The notes below the pieces were generated by a model. The model saw only the letters and a program-made list of their open reading frames with translations. It did not search any database and had not been told where the DNA came from. DNA of 64,000 bases from DATDCY01 sp031406795 [NCBI: Candidatus Rokuibacteriota bacterium] (GTDB taxonomy: Bacteria > JAUVQV01). The DNA lies in the NCBI GenBank assembly GCA_031406795.1, contig JANOHV010000005.1:7605-71604 (forward strand), in the 5' to 3' direction. How positions within the stretch are numbered: position 1 is the stretch's first letter; each line of letters begins with the position of its first letter. This document shows, one piece after another, positions 16,544 through 25,535 of the stretch. The position numbers and the translations under genes are program-made.

Positions 16544-18469
16544 TTACGGGAGGATTCGTCCGCGGTCCATGGTGACGACGCGGTCGGCGTCCTTCGTGAT
16601 CTCACGTTCGTGTGTCACCATCGCGATCGTCACGCCGCGACGGTGCAACTCGCGAAAGAGGCCCATCACCTCCTGCTCGGTCTCGACGTCCAGGTCCCCG
16701 GTCGGCTCGTCGGCGAGAATCAGCTGCGGGTCGAGGATGAACGCCCGTGCGATCGCCACCCGGCGTTGCTGCCCGCCGGAGAGCTGGCCCGGGTAGGCGT
16801 CGATCTTGTCGGCGAGCCCGACGAGCCCCAGCAGCCGCCGGCCCTCTTCCTCGACACCCGGCGGCGGCGCCGGCGAGAAGGCCGCCGGCAACAGCACGTT
16901 TTCCAGCGCCGTCAGCGTCGGCACGAGGCTTGCGAATTGGAAGATGAAGCCGATCGAGCGGTTTCGCACCGCGGCGAGACGGGCCTCGTCGAGACGGGCG
17001 ACATCCTCTCCGGCGAGCAGGATTTCGCCGTGAGTCGGCCGCGTCAGCCCGCCGATCAACGAGAGCAGCGTCGTCTTCCCCGAGCCGGAGTGCCCGAGGA
17101 TCGCCAGAAACTCGCCGCGGCGGATCTCCAGCGAGAGCCCCTCGATTGCCGCGACGTGCCCGTCGGCCGCCGGATAGCGCTTCTCCAGCTCGCGGACGCG
17201 CACGAGCAAATCCGCGGGGAGGGGCGGGCAGGGCCCGGGAATCCCCGGGGGGCATACCGAAGGCGACTCGCCGGTGTCCTTGATGGCGTCGAGCGGGTCG
17301 ATCCGGCTGACCCGCAGCACGGGCTGCAGGGCCCCGAGCACCGCGACGCCGACCGCCGCGCCGAGCCCGCCGGCGCCGATCGCCAGCAGCACCAGAGGCG
17401 AGAAGTACACCGGGAAACGCGTCACCTCGTCCACGGCGCGCACCGCCGGCACGCTCAAGGCCGCGCCCGCTGCGATGCCGACCAGTCCGCCGATCAACCC
17501 CGTCGCGACGGCCTCGGCGAGAAAGAGCCGGATCACGTGGCCGCGGGTCGCCCCGAGCGAGCGCAGAATGCCCACCTCTCGCGTGCGCTCGTTCGCGACC
17601 GCGGAGAAGACCGAGGCCACGACCAGCAGCGCGAGGATCGAGCCCACGGCGACGGTGAGCAGGAAGATCTGCAGCGTCACCCGGAAGAAGCGCGTCAGCC
17701 GGCTGCCGATCTCGCCGCGGGTGATCGCCTTGACGTCGAGGTTTTCGCGCTCGATCGTCTTGGCGACGGTGTCCGGGTCGAAGCCGCGGCGCAACGCGAC
17801 AAAAGCGACGGAGACCTCGTCGGGGGAGACCACGTAAGGCGTGAGCTTCTTCTCGATGGCCTCGCGCACGTCCACCTCGCGCAGAAAGACCGTGTTGTCG
17901 AGCGGCGTGCCCGTCACGTCGAGAGTGGCGGCGACGTTGAATTTCATCCCCAACAGCCAGGTCTCCCGGCTCATCTCGATGGAGCTGATGCCCTCCACCT
18001 TGCCGCCGAGCACCACCTCGTCCTTGCCGAGTTTGCGCTTGAGCCGCTGTTCGATCCAGGGGGTGATGACGAAGTCGGTCTCCGGGTCGAAGGCGACGAT
18101 CCGGGCCGAGGAGATGCTGCAGCAGACCCCCGCCAGCGTGGCGAGGTAGGTGTGCGCAGTGACCTTCTCGATGGCCGGCATCTCACGCAGCCGCGCCAGC
18201 ATGTCGCGTTTGATGTGGAGGCTGAGCCGGTCGGTCGCGAAGAGGAACTCCTCCGGATTGGTGACCGCGCCGGGGGGCGCGACCATGATGTCGCCGCCCA
18301 TCCGCCGCAGGGTGAGCTGAATGCCCTGTCCGAGCCGAAGCAGGGAGGCGAGCGAGAAGATGACGAGCGTCGCGAGCAGCGCGATGGAGAGCAGCAGCGA
18401 AAGCGTCCGGAATGGCCGGCGGCGCAAGTTGCGCACGGCGATGGCGCCGAGCCCGCGCACGTGCGCCAT
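16544..18469 (-). CDS. ABC transporter with FtsX/MacB-type permease fused to a C-terminal ATPase
   Basis: 641 residues. The N-terminal part has one membrane helix (LSLLLSIALLATLVIFSLAS), a large periplasmic domain, and three more helices of the FtsX-like permease (VGSILALLVVASVFSAVANE onward). After a proline-rich linker near 395-410 comes a complete LolD/MacB-type ATPase: Walker A GHSGSGKTT, signature LSGGQQRRVAIARA, Walker B LILADEPTGDLD and H-loop VTHE. Permease-then-ATPase in one chain is the reverse of MacB, which has its ATPase first. It is divergent from nosL, so it may handle copper-centre assembly or lipoprotein/peptide export. The 16409-16543 gap holds only an 11-nt-class hairpin (AGGGGG/CCCCCT). 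Confidence 0.88.
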   Translation of the reverse strand: MAHVRGLGAIAVRNLRRRPFRTLSLLLSIALLATLVIFSLASLLRLGQGIQLTLRRMGGDIMVAPPGAVTNPEEFLFATDRLSLHIKRDMLARLREMPAIEKVTAHTYLATLAGVCCSISSARIVAFDPETDFVITPWIEQRLKRKLGKDEVVLGGKVEGISSIEMSRETWLLGMKFNVAATLDVTGTPLDNTVFLREVDVREAIEKKLTPYVVSPDEVSVAFVALRRGFDPDTVAKTIERENLDVKAITRGEIGSRLTRFFRVTLQIFLLTVAVGSILALLVVASVFSAVANERTREVGILRSLGATRGHVIRLFLAEAVATGLIGGLVGIAAGAALSVPAVRAVDEVTRFPVYFSPLVLLAIGAGGLGAAVGVAVLGALQPVLRVSRIDPLDAIKDTGESPSVCPPGIPGPCPPLPADLLVRVRELEKRYPAADGHVAAIEGLSLEIRRGEFLAILGHSGSGKTTLLSLIGGLTRPTHGEILLAGEDVARLDEARLAAVRNRSIGFIFQFASLVPTLTALENVLLPAAFSPAPPPGVEEEGRRLLGLVGLADKIDAYPGQLSGGQQRRVAIARAFILDPQLILADEPTGDLDVETEQEVMGLFRELHRRGVTIAMVTHEREITKDADRVVTMDRGRILP

Positions 18470-18583
18470 CAGCGCGCCCTCTCGCAGATCATCATGCGGG
18501 GAACTTTCACACACGGGCCGCGGACCGTCAAGCGGGGACAGATTTTCGCTCGATCTTGCGCCGTCTTCCGGCATTCCCGAGCA

Positions 18584-18646
18584 GGCTGCGGGGTCCTGAC
18601 GCTGCGGACCTCCCCTCCGCGCCACCCCTCCGCCAGGTGCGTGCCA
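18584..18646 (-). repeat. Dispersed repeat S, copy 1
   Basis: Shares two near-identical blocks with 51152-51272: TGCGGGGTCCTGACGCTGCG followed by GACCTC, and CCCTCCGCGCCACCCCTCCG. In this copy the blocks are adjacent; in the other they are split by about 55 bp. On the minus strand it can fold GGTCC...GGACC. It lies in the divergent region between the ABC transporter and nosL. Confidence 0.6.
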
Positions 18647-18741
18647 TCTCCCCTGGCCTCTGCGTATCGAAAGGCTGTAGACTCTCCGTTGCGTGCCAAT
18701 TGCAAACTGGCCGTTTCGGCCGACAACCGGGGAGGGCGACC

Positions 18742-19239
18742 GTGCGAAAGATCGGAACGACAATCGTGCTGGCAATCGTTCTGGCCTCGTTCATCAGCGG
18801 GGCGAAGGCCGGGGCGGCGGAGAAGGACATCGAGAAAATACCCTCCTGCCAGTACTGCGGCATGGATCGCACGAAGTTCGCCGCGACGCGCATGCTCGTC
18901 GAGTACGCCAACGGCACGACCATCGGCGTCTGCAGCATCCACTGCGCGGCCGTGGAACTGGCGCAGAGCTTCGGCAAGGAGATCAACGCACTGAAGGTCG
19001 CGGACTACCGCAATGGCCGGCTGATCGACGCCGAGAAAGCGCTGTGGGTGGTCGGTGCCGGCCTGCCGGGGGTGATGGCCGCGAAAAGCCGCGTCGCCTT
19101 CGCCGACCGGGCACAGGCCGAGGCCTTCCGCAAGGACAAGGGCGGCGAGATCGCCGACTTCAACGCGGCCATCACCTCGACCTACTGCGACATGTGGCCT
19201 GACACGCAGGCAATCCGCTCGCGGCGAACGAAGCACTGA
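18742..19239 (+). CDS. nosL: NosL-like copper/metal-binding accessory protein
   Basis: 165 residues from a GTG five bases after GGAGGG. A signal peptide (IVLAIVLASFISGAKAGA) precedes the NosL signature CQYCGMD (Cys36, Cys39, Met41) and CSIHCAAVELA, residues that bind Cu(I) in NosL. In denitrifiers NosL delivers copper to N2O reductase; related copies also sit by unrelated envelope metalloproteins. No nosZ is in the window. There is no lipobox cysteine, unlike many NosL lipoproteins. Divergent from the ABC protein, the usual partner class. Confidence 0.85.
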   Translation: MRKIGTTIVLAIVLASFISGAKAGAAEKDIEKIPSCQYCGMDRTKFAATRMLVEYANGTTIGVCSIHCAAVELAQSFGKEINALKVADYRNGRLIDAEKALWVVGAGLPGVMAAKSRVAFADRAQAEAFRKDKGGEIADFNAAITSTYCDMWPDTQAIRSRRTKH

Positions 19240-19259
19240 GCGGCGTTGCCGGTGGCCGG

Positions 19260-19652
19260 CTAGCGGATGCCGCCCTGCTCGGACACGACCTTGACGGCGG
19301 AGACGAAATACCCCGTCTCCCCGAAGCAGGTCGTCGGGACGCCGACATGCTGCTCGTAGCTGACGGCGACCTTGGCCCCGATCGAATCGTTGATCTGCCG
19401 GGCGACCGCTTCGCTGGGCACGGTGAAGGGAAACTTCTCCGCGACGGTCCCGGGCATGGAGACAAGCGCCATCTCGCCCTCCCAGGTCTTGCACAGCCAC
19501 CCCTTCTTCGACAGCTTCTGGACGTAGCCCGCGCGCTCGCCGGAGGAGAAACTCCAGTGGAGCACGATCCAGGTGTAGGCGGCGGCGGCCAGCGCCGGCA
19601 GGAACAGGACGATCACCAACCACTTCAGCATCTTCACCCCGGCGATTCCCAT
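19260..19652 (-). CDS. Conserved single-pass membrane protein of unknown function
   Basis: 130 residues: one N-terminal membrane helix (WLVIVLFLPALAAAAYTWIV) and a soluble domain outside or in the periplasm (LSKKGWLCKTWEGEMALVSM, VAVSYEQHVGVPTTCFGETG). It has two cysteines. The pattern resembles a widespread small protein often misnamed 6-phosphogluconate dehydrogenase. A CGAGGAGGG site supports the ATG at 19652. It lies 67 bp after the cytochrome-rhodanese gene, probably in the same transcript. Confidence 0.6.
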   Translation of the reverse strand: MGIAGVKMLKWLVIVLFLPALAAAAYTWIVLHWSFSSGERAGYVQKLSKKGWLCKTWEGEMALVSMPGTVAEKFPFTVPSEAVARQINDSIGAKVAVSYEQHVGVPTTCFGETGYFVSAVKVVSEQGGIR

Positions 19653-19719
19653 GCGGTCCCTCCTCGTGCGGCATTGAGCCGCCGTCGCCCGACGCGAGCC
19701 GGGCGACGACGCGGCCCAC

Positions 19720-21918
19720 CTATTTCTTCATCATCGGCGAGCGCTCCCAGGATACCCAGGAACCGTCGTGAACCGCAACGTTCGGGTAGCCGAGGTACCT
19801 GAGCGCGAACCAGGCCCCGGCGGCCTGCTGTCCCGTGTTGCAGGTGACGATGATCCGCTTGTCTTTCGTGATCCCGCGGGATTCCAGCAGCCAGACGAGC
19901 GCCTGCGGATCCTTGAAGAAGCCCTCGACGGTCCACAACCCCTGCACCGAGAGGTTCACGGTCCTGTCGATGTGCCCGGTCTGCACCGTGAGGGGGTGCT
20001 TCTGCAATCCCTGGTACTGGCCGACCGGGCGCACATCCAGCACGATCGTCCCCGGGTCCTGCAGCGCCGCGGCCGTCTGGCGGTTGTTCACGATGACCGC
20101 GTTGTCGACGGCGGGGGTGAAAACGCGCGGCAGGGCCGGCGGCGGATCCCCGGCCACGAGGGGCAGCTTCGCCTCCTTCGTCCAGGCGTCAACCCCGCCA
20201 TTGAGGACCGCCACATTGCCGTGGCCGAGCCGCTGCAGGGCGAAGGCCAGGAAGGGCGCCTCGAGCCCGCCTGCATCGTAGACCACCACGCGCAGGCTGG
20301 TGTCGATCCCGCGGCTGCCCAGCAGGACGGCAAGTTCCTCGGGCGCCTTCATGGTCATCGCCCGGGGCGTCGCATCGGGCGGGTGGCGCAGTTCGCCCTG
20401 GACATTGAAGGCCACCGCCCCCTCGATATGGCCCTTCTTGTAGGCGGCACCCGTGCGCGCATCGACTACGACCAGGGGCTCTTTCTTCTGCAGCAGCTCG
20501 TGCAGGGCCTCGGCCGAAACAAGCATCGCGGCATTCACCTGCACGACCGGGTTCTTGAAGGTGTCCTCGGCGCGCCTGGTCGGGATCTTGTCGTCGGCCA
20601 CGACAACCGCCTTGTTCGCGCCCTTCTCGTAGTCGAGCAGGTCGCTCTCGGCGAGGAAGACCGAGCGTTCGCCGTGACAGTGGTTGCAGGAGACGTTCCG
20701 CCACGTCAACTTCTGGATGTTGTGCGGCGAGGCGCGCTTCCAGGTCGGAACGTTGTCGAAGGTCTTGAAGCCGTCCTTCCCGTAGAAGTCGAAGACGTCC
20801 TTGTCGGAGGGTTCGTGCCGCACGAGGATCCACTTCTCGGTGAGCCCCGTCCCCGGGTAGTTCAAGCCGATCTTGAAAGATTCGGTCTCCATCTGGTTCA
20901 CGAAGTAGACGACACCCTGGTCGTCCTTGCCGGTGTGGCAGCTGTAGCAGTTCACGTAGTCCTGGGAGTGGCAGACCTGGCACTGCACCTTGCCGGCGTG
21001 GTCCTGGTGCTGTTGCGTCTTCCCGAGGTCCTTCTCGTGGCACCCCGTGCACTTGGGCAGCTGCGGCAACTGGTAGCGCGAGGTCAGCCCCTCGCCGGAG
21101 GCGTGCATCTCCCCCGCCGGGTGACAGGCCATGCAGTCCATTGCCAGCTTCGCCAGGTGCGCGTCCCCGATGCCGCGGCTGCCGAAATACTCGTCCCCCA
21201 CGCGGCTGCCATGGCAGGCGGTGCACTGGTTCACCATGTCGGGCTTCTTGTTGAAGACGTGACCGTTCACCAGCCCGCTCTTGGAGAACTTGGGCCGGCT
21301 CACGTGGCACTGGCCGCAGCTGGAGTGGCAGGGGGTGCAGTGGTTCTTGCGCCCCTGGTCGACCACCGCATCCCAGTTGTGGGGATCGTCGCCGGCGCGG
21401 GCCCGCATGACCTTCGTGAAGGTGGAGAGGGTCGCGTGCAGGGACGTCGCCCCCGTCTTCACCTCGTTCTCGTGGCATTCCGCACAGACGATCTTCTCGC
21501 TCTTGCCGAAGGGCGGAACCTCGGTGGGGTCCTTGACGACGCCCTTGTGGGACTCCAGGCGCTCGACGGCGACGGGGTTGCCCCCGTGGCACTCCGCGCA
21601 GGCCTTCTCACCGTGCTCCGTGGCGAAGAACTTCTGCGATATGAAGACCTTTTCCCATAGCTCCAACGGAGCTACCGATCCCCCTCAGCCCTTCCCCGCC
21701 TGGAGTGCGGAGACCGGCGGTGTCGGTACCTTGGCGGCCTCCGCCTTGAGCTTCTCGGCGTCGGTGTGGCAGGCGACACAGCTGGAGGCCGGCTTTGCTG
21801 CCGCAGCAGCGGCACACGTATCGGACGACAGCACGGCGGCGGCGGCCACGATGCTGACACCGAGCATTCGCCAAACACGCCATTGGTGCGAACGAGAACC
21901 TCCCTGACAATGCGTCAT
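19720..21918 (-). CDS. Exported 11-haem cytochrome c with two rhodanese domains; probable selenoprotein (in-frame UGA, codon 78)
   Basis: Read with UGA78 as selenocysteine, 732 residues: signal peptide (MLGVSIVAAAAVLSSDTCAA), haem site 1 (CVACH, 47-51), a flexible linker holding UGA78 (AGKG-U-GGSVAPLE), then ten more haem sites: CAECH, CAECH, CTPCH, CGQCH, CTACH, CMACH, CTGCH, CQVCH, CYSCH, CNHCH. Two rhodanese domains follow. In the first the active-site position is Asp548 (YDAGG), so it is inactive; in the second it is Cys693 (CNTGQQA), so it should be active. This matches the inactive-active layout of thiosulfate sulfurtransferases. Downstream of the UGA there is no signal peptide, which a haem protein needs, and the frame is unbroken, so recoding or a recent nonsense mutation are the options. 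It is divergent from yedE. Likely job: electron transfer coupled to sulfane sulfur or selenium in the periplasm. Confidence 0.72.
21655..21687 (-). promoter_or_regulatory. In-frame UGA and SECIS-like hairpin
   Basis: The TGA is at 21687-21685. Ten bases after it comes a perfect 7-bp stem TAGCTCC/GGAGCTA closing a GTT loop, so the loop starts with G, 17 bases past the UGA. Known bacterial SECIS elements have a hairpin immediately 3' of the UGA with a G at the start of the loop, at about this distance. The local GATCGGTAGC resembles the base of the E. coli fdhF element. Confidence 0.6.
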
Positions 21919-22324
21919 GCGTCCCTCCCTCTCGGTCTCCTGGCCAATCGCCCGGCGAGCCCGGCACCGGCTGCCGAATCGAACTCCGTTGAGGTCTCCA
22001 GTGCTTACCCTACCGAACCGCTCCCCGTCAATAGATAAAAGATTGAACAACCCGATATTCTAGGCGATTCAAGGCTGTCCAGCCGTTCGCCACAAAGATT
22101 ATTTCTGCTCCCGGCGGAGGCCGAAGGAAACAGACCGTCCGGAATCGGCGCCGACCGCATGCTCCGGGAATTATCCGACACCGCTTCTTAATCCTTATTC
22201 GTTGACAAACATTCACATTTTAGGTAACTAACCAACCCAATACTGGCAGTCGGCGTCGGGCATCTACGACATCCGGTCTGCCTGGAACAGGCAATTCACA
22301 CCGTGCACTGGGGGGCGTTTGGGC
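21919..22324. promoter_or_regulatory. Divergent control region between the cytochrome-rhodanese gene and yedE
   Basis: 406 bp without a gene, with an AT-rich core (22030-22240). Toward yedE: TTGACA (22202-22207), 17-bp spacer, TAACTA (22225-22230), leaving a leader of about 90 nt. Toward the cytochrome I see AT-rich candidates near 22030-22080 (TAGAAT, TATCTA) but cannot choose one. The shared region suggests co-regulation of the two genes. Confidence 0.5.
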
Positions 22325-24019
22325 ATGAGTCGAAACAGTCGTTCTCTCGTTGTGGTTCTTCTCGTGTTGGTGTTCCTGAGCGTGCAAGGTCTGGCCGGGG
22401 TCGCTTCAGCGGCTGACAGCGGCGGCTATGGCTCCCCGTCGCCGGCCGCCACGCCAGCGCCAAGCTCGGGGGGTTACGGCTCGCCCGCGCCGGCGCCCGC
22501 GGCCTCGTCCGGCGGCTACGGCTCCCCGACCCCGGCACCCGTACCGGCAGCCTCATCCGGCGGCTACGGCTCCCCCGCGCCTGCGGCAGTCGCCGCTCCG
22601 GCGGCCAGTTCCGGCGGGTACGGTTCCACCGCCCCCGCAGCATCCGCCCCCGCGGCTTCCACTGGCGGCTACGGGTCTCCGGAACCGGCGGCGAAGTCCG
22701 CCCCCGCAGCGGTCGTCGAAAAGTCCAGGGCCGCAACGACGGTCGCGAAGCCGGGCGCCCCGGCAGCCCCGGCGACCACCAAGCCCGCGGCCGCGCCCGC
22801 GGCGCAGTCCGCCGTTCAAACCGCCACGCCGCCGGCCCCCGCCGCATCGGCCGGCTACGGCAGTCCCGCGGCGCCGGCCACGCCCGCAGCCCCGGCTCCC
22901 GTCGCCGCGCCGGTCGCGGCAGCCGCCCCGCAGCAGGGGAGCGGGCTGCCGCCGGTCAACTTCGGGTTTCTGATCACGGCGCTGCTCTGCGGCGGGCTGA
23001 TGGGGTGGGCGCTTCAGCGCGGTCGTTTCTGCATGAACACCGCGTTCCGCGACACGATCTTCATCAAGGAGTTCGTCACCTTCCGGGCCTTCCTGCTCGC
23101 GCTGCTCGTCAGCATCATCGGCGCAAATCTGCTGAGCGACGGCGGCGTCATCGCGCTGAAGGCCCAGCCGTTCTGGCCGATCGCCCACATCCTCGGCGGG
23201 CTGCTCTTCGGCATGGGGATGGTGCTCGCCGGCGGCTGCGGCAGCGGCATCTGGTACCGGGTCGGCGAGGGGCAGATCGCCTCCTACATCGCGGTCGGCG
23301 GCTTCTTCAGCGGCATCGCGATCATGCAGGACGGTCTGTTGAAGCCCTTCTACGAATGGTCGAAGTCAGTCATGCTCATCGGCAGCGAAGGCCCCTACAA
23401 ACTCTCGCAGATCTTCGGGGGCAGCACCGGCGGCAAGTGGGCTTTCATCGCCGTCGTCGCGGTCGCGATCTTCATCGCCATCTGGCCGGAGAAGCCTTTC
23501 GCGATCAAGAAGGGCAAGGGCTACTACTGGTCGGTGACGGGCGTGTTCATCGGCCTGATCTCCGTGCTCTCCCTCTGGGCCTCCGCGAAGTTCGGCGACC
23601 TGCACGACTCCGCGCGCGGCCTCTCGTTCACGACGCCGACCCGCGAACTGTTCTTCACGCTCTTCACCGGTGAGTCGCGCTCGAGCTTCTTCCAGAACTA
23701 CGCGCTCGGCGGCCTCAAGATCACCTGGGGCGTGATCTTCATCATCGCGGTGCCGATCGGGGCCTACCTCTCGGCGCGCGGCCTCAAGGAGTTCTCCTGG
23801 AAGACCCCCCGCGACCCGAAGGAGATCCTCGCCGTGATGCTCGGCAGCGTGATGATGGGCTTCGGCAGCTCGCTCGCGCTCGGCTGCAACGTCGGGCAGG
23901 CAATCACCGGCCTCTCGACGCTGTCGGTGGGCAGCCTCTTCGCGACCCTCGCCATCATCGGCGGCAACTGGATCATGGTCTACTTCAAGTTCATCAAGCC
24001 GATGCAGGACATGGAGTAG
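22325..24019 (+). CDS. YeeE/YedE-family sulfur (or selenium) transporter with N-terminal GGYGSP-repeat extension
   Basis: 564 residues. After a signal-like helix (SLVVVLLVLVFLSVQGLAG) comes about 165 residues of Ala/Pro-rich sequence with seven copies of a (G/A)GYGS(P/T)xPA unit. The membrane domain from about residue 195 is typical YeeE/YedE (DUF395): RFCMNTAFRD, GGCGSGIWYR and LGCNVGQAITG carry the conserved cysteines that line the thiosulfate path in YeeE. The long low-complexity extension is not a usual part of the family. Repeat DNA is 40-55 bp per unit and may vary in copy number between strains. Divergent partner of the cytochrome-rhodanese gene; a terminator follows. Confidence 0.88.
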   Translation: MSRNSRSLVVVLLVLVFLSVQGLAGVASAADSGGYGSPSPAATPAPSSGGYGSPAPAPAASSGGYGSPTPAPVPAASSGGYGSPAPAAVAAPAASSGGYGSTAPAASAPAASTGGYGSPEPAAKSAPAAVVEKSRAATTVAKPGAPAAPATTKPAAAPAAQSAVQTATPPAPAASAGYGSPAAPATPAAPAPVAAPVAAAAPQQGSGLPPVNFGFLITALLCGGLMGWALQRGRFCMNTAFRDTIFIKEFVTFRAFLLALLVSIIGANLLSDGGVIALKAQPFWPIAHILGGLLFGMGMVLAGGCGSGIWYRVGEGQIASYIAVGGFFSGIAIMQDGLLKPFYEWSKSVMLIGSEGPYKLSQIFGGSTGGKWAFIAVVAVAIFIAIWPEKPFAIKKGKGYYWSVTGVFIGLISVLSLWASAKFGDLHDSARGLSFTTPTRELFFTLFTGESRSSFFQNYALGGLKITWGVIFIIAVPIGAYLSARGLKEFSWKTPRDPKEILAVMLGSVMMGFGSSLALGCNVGQAITGLSTLSVGSLFATLAIIGGNWIMVYFKFIKPMQDME

Positions 24020-24034
24020 CGGCGAGAACCGAGA

Positions 24035-24088
24035 CACGCGGCCGGCCCGGGGCGCCCGCAGCGGCGAGCGCTCCGGGCCGCGTTGTTT
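24035..24088 (+). terminator. Probable terminator after yedE
   Basis: Imperfect long hairpin: left arm ACGCGGCC..CCCGG..CGC, right arm GCG.CCGGGCCGCGT, followed by TTGTTT. Stem is GC-rich; the T-run is short. Confidence 0.6.
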
Positions 24089-24113
24089 CACGGACCTGCT
24101 ACCATCCCGCCCC

Positions 24114-25535
24114 ATGGCAGCGAAATCGCCCGGCGCGCCCGGCCCGCCGGAAGCCCCCGCCCCGCAGACCGGTGCTTCCCCCGTGCTCGTTCTCGGGGCC
24201 GGCCTCGCCGGGCTCGCCGCGGCGCACACGCTCGCCGCCGCCGGCCGCGAGACGCTTGTCCTCGAGGCCGGACCGGTCGTCGGCGGACTCTCCCGAACCG
24301 AGACGTTCGGTGAATTCCGCTTCGATCTGGGGGGCCACCGGTTCTTCACCCACGACGCCGAGGTCGCCGACCTCGTCGCGCGGCTGCTGGGCGAGGAACT
24401 TATCGACGTGCCGCGTTCGAGCAAGATCCTGCTGCGGGGCCGCTACGTCGACTACCCGCTGCGGCCGCTCAACGCGCTCGCCGCCCTCGGGCCGGCCACC
24501 GCCCTGAGCGTGCTCGCGGACTGGGCCGCGGAGCAGGTCCGCGGGCTCGCCATCGAGCGGCCGGACGTTTCGCTGGAGGACTGGGTCGTGCGGCGCTTCG
24601 GCCGGACGCTGTTCAACATCTACTTCAAGGAGTACAGCGAGAAGGTCTGGGGTCTGCCCTGCGAGCGCATCAGCGTCGGTTGGGTGGCGCGGCGGATCGA
24701 GGGACTCTCGCTCGGCAGGGCCGTGCGCGACGCCTTCACGCGCGAACATCGCAGCACCGTCGCGAGCCTCGTCGACCGCTTCGCCTACCCGCGGCTGGGC
24801 ATCGGCCGCGTCGGCGAGCGCTTCGCCGAGGGACTCGCACCGCGCGGGCGGGTCCAGTGCGGCGCGCGGGTCACGCGGGTGCGGCACGAGGGAGGCCGCG
24901 TCCGCGAAGTGTTCGCCGCGACCGCCGACGGCGAATACGCCTTCGCCGCCGATGCCGTCATCTCGACGATGCCGCTGCCGGCGCTCGCGCGGCTGCTCGA
25001 CCCCGCGCCGGCGCCCGAGGTGCTGCGGGCGGCGGCGGCGCTCGGATTCCGGGATCTGCTGCTGGTCGCCGTCGCCGTCGACCGCCCCTTCGTCACCGAT
25101 CAGACCTGGATCTACCTCCCGGACCGGGCGATCCCGTTCGGCCGCATCCACGAGCCGAAGAACTGGTCGCGCGCAATGGCCCCGCCGGAGCGCTCCCTCG
25201 TCGTGGCCGAGTACTTCTGTTTTCGCGACGACGAGACCTGGGCGTCGCCGGACGAGCGCCTCGCGCAGCTGACGGTCAGCGGTCTCGAGCGGCTCGGCTA
25301 CCTCCAGCGCGGAGAGGTCAGCGGCACGCGCATCGTGCGGGTGCCCGCCGCCTACCCGCTGTTCGAGGTCGGCTACGAACGCCAGGCCGCCGCGGTACGC
25401 GACGGGCTGGCGCGCGCCGACAACCTCTTCGTCGCCGGACGCAGCGGCTGCTTCGCTTACCAGAACATGGATCACGCGATCCGCTCCGGCATCGACTCCG
25501 CGCGACGGCTGCTGGCCGCGGATTCGACGCTATGA
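24114..25535 (+). CDS. FAD-dependent amine-oxidase-like protein (UDP-galactopyranose mutase/protoporphyrinogen oxidase-like fold)
   Basis: 473 residues. The dinucleotide motif VLVLGAGLAGLAAAHTLAAA with a downstream acidic residue (LVLEAG) binds FAD; GGLSRTE and FRFDLGGHRFF are typical of the UDP-galactopyranose mutase / NAD(P)-binding amine-oxidase group found in glycan clusters. The C-terminal FAD contact GRSGCFAYQNMDHAI is present. The first 20 residues are Pro/Ala-rich and probably disordered. It overlaps the next gene by ATGA, so the two form a pair; the substrate is unknown, perhaps a sugar or lipid. Confidence 0.82.
   Translation: MAAKSPGAPGPPEAPAPQTGASPVLVLGAGLAGLAAAHTLAAAGRETLVLEAGPVVGGLSRTETFGEFRFDLGGHRFFTHDAEVADLVARLLGEELIDVPRSSKILLRGRYVDYPLRPLNALAALGPATALSVLADWAAEQVRGLAIERPDVSLEDWVVRRFGRTLFNIYFKEYSEKVWGLPCERISVGWVARRIEGLSLGRAVRDAFTREHRSTVASLVDRFAYPRLGIGRVGERFAEGLAPRGRVQCGARVTRVRHEGGRVREVFAATADGEYAFAADAVISTMPLPALARLLDPAPAPEVLRAAAALGFRDLLLVAVAVDRPFVTDQTWIYLPDRAIPFGRIHEPKNWSRAMAPPERSLVVAEYFCFRDDETWASPDERLAQLTVSGLERLGYLQRGEVSGTRIVRVPAAYPLFEVGYERQAAAVRDGLARADNLFVAGRSGCFAYQNMDHAIRSGIDSARRLLAADSTL

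Noticed and set aside
19720-21687. Reading the haem-rhodanese protein as a separate gene starting at a TTG (21666)
   Set aside because: It would lack any signal peptide although it has ten c-type haem sites; the upstream 77 codons in the same frame supply exactly that.
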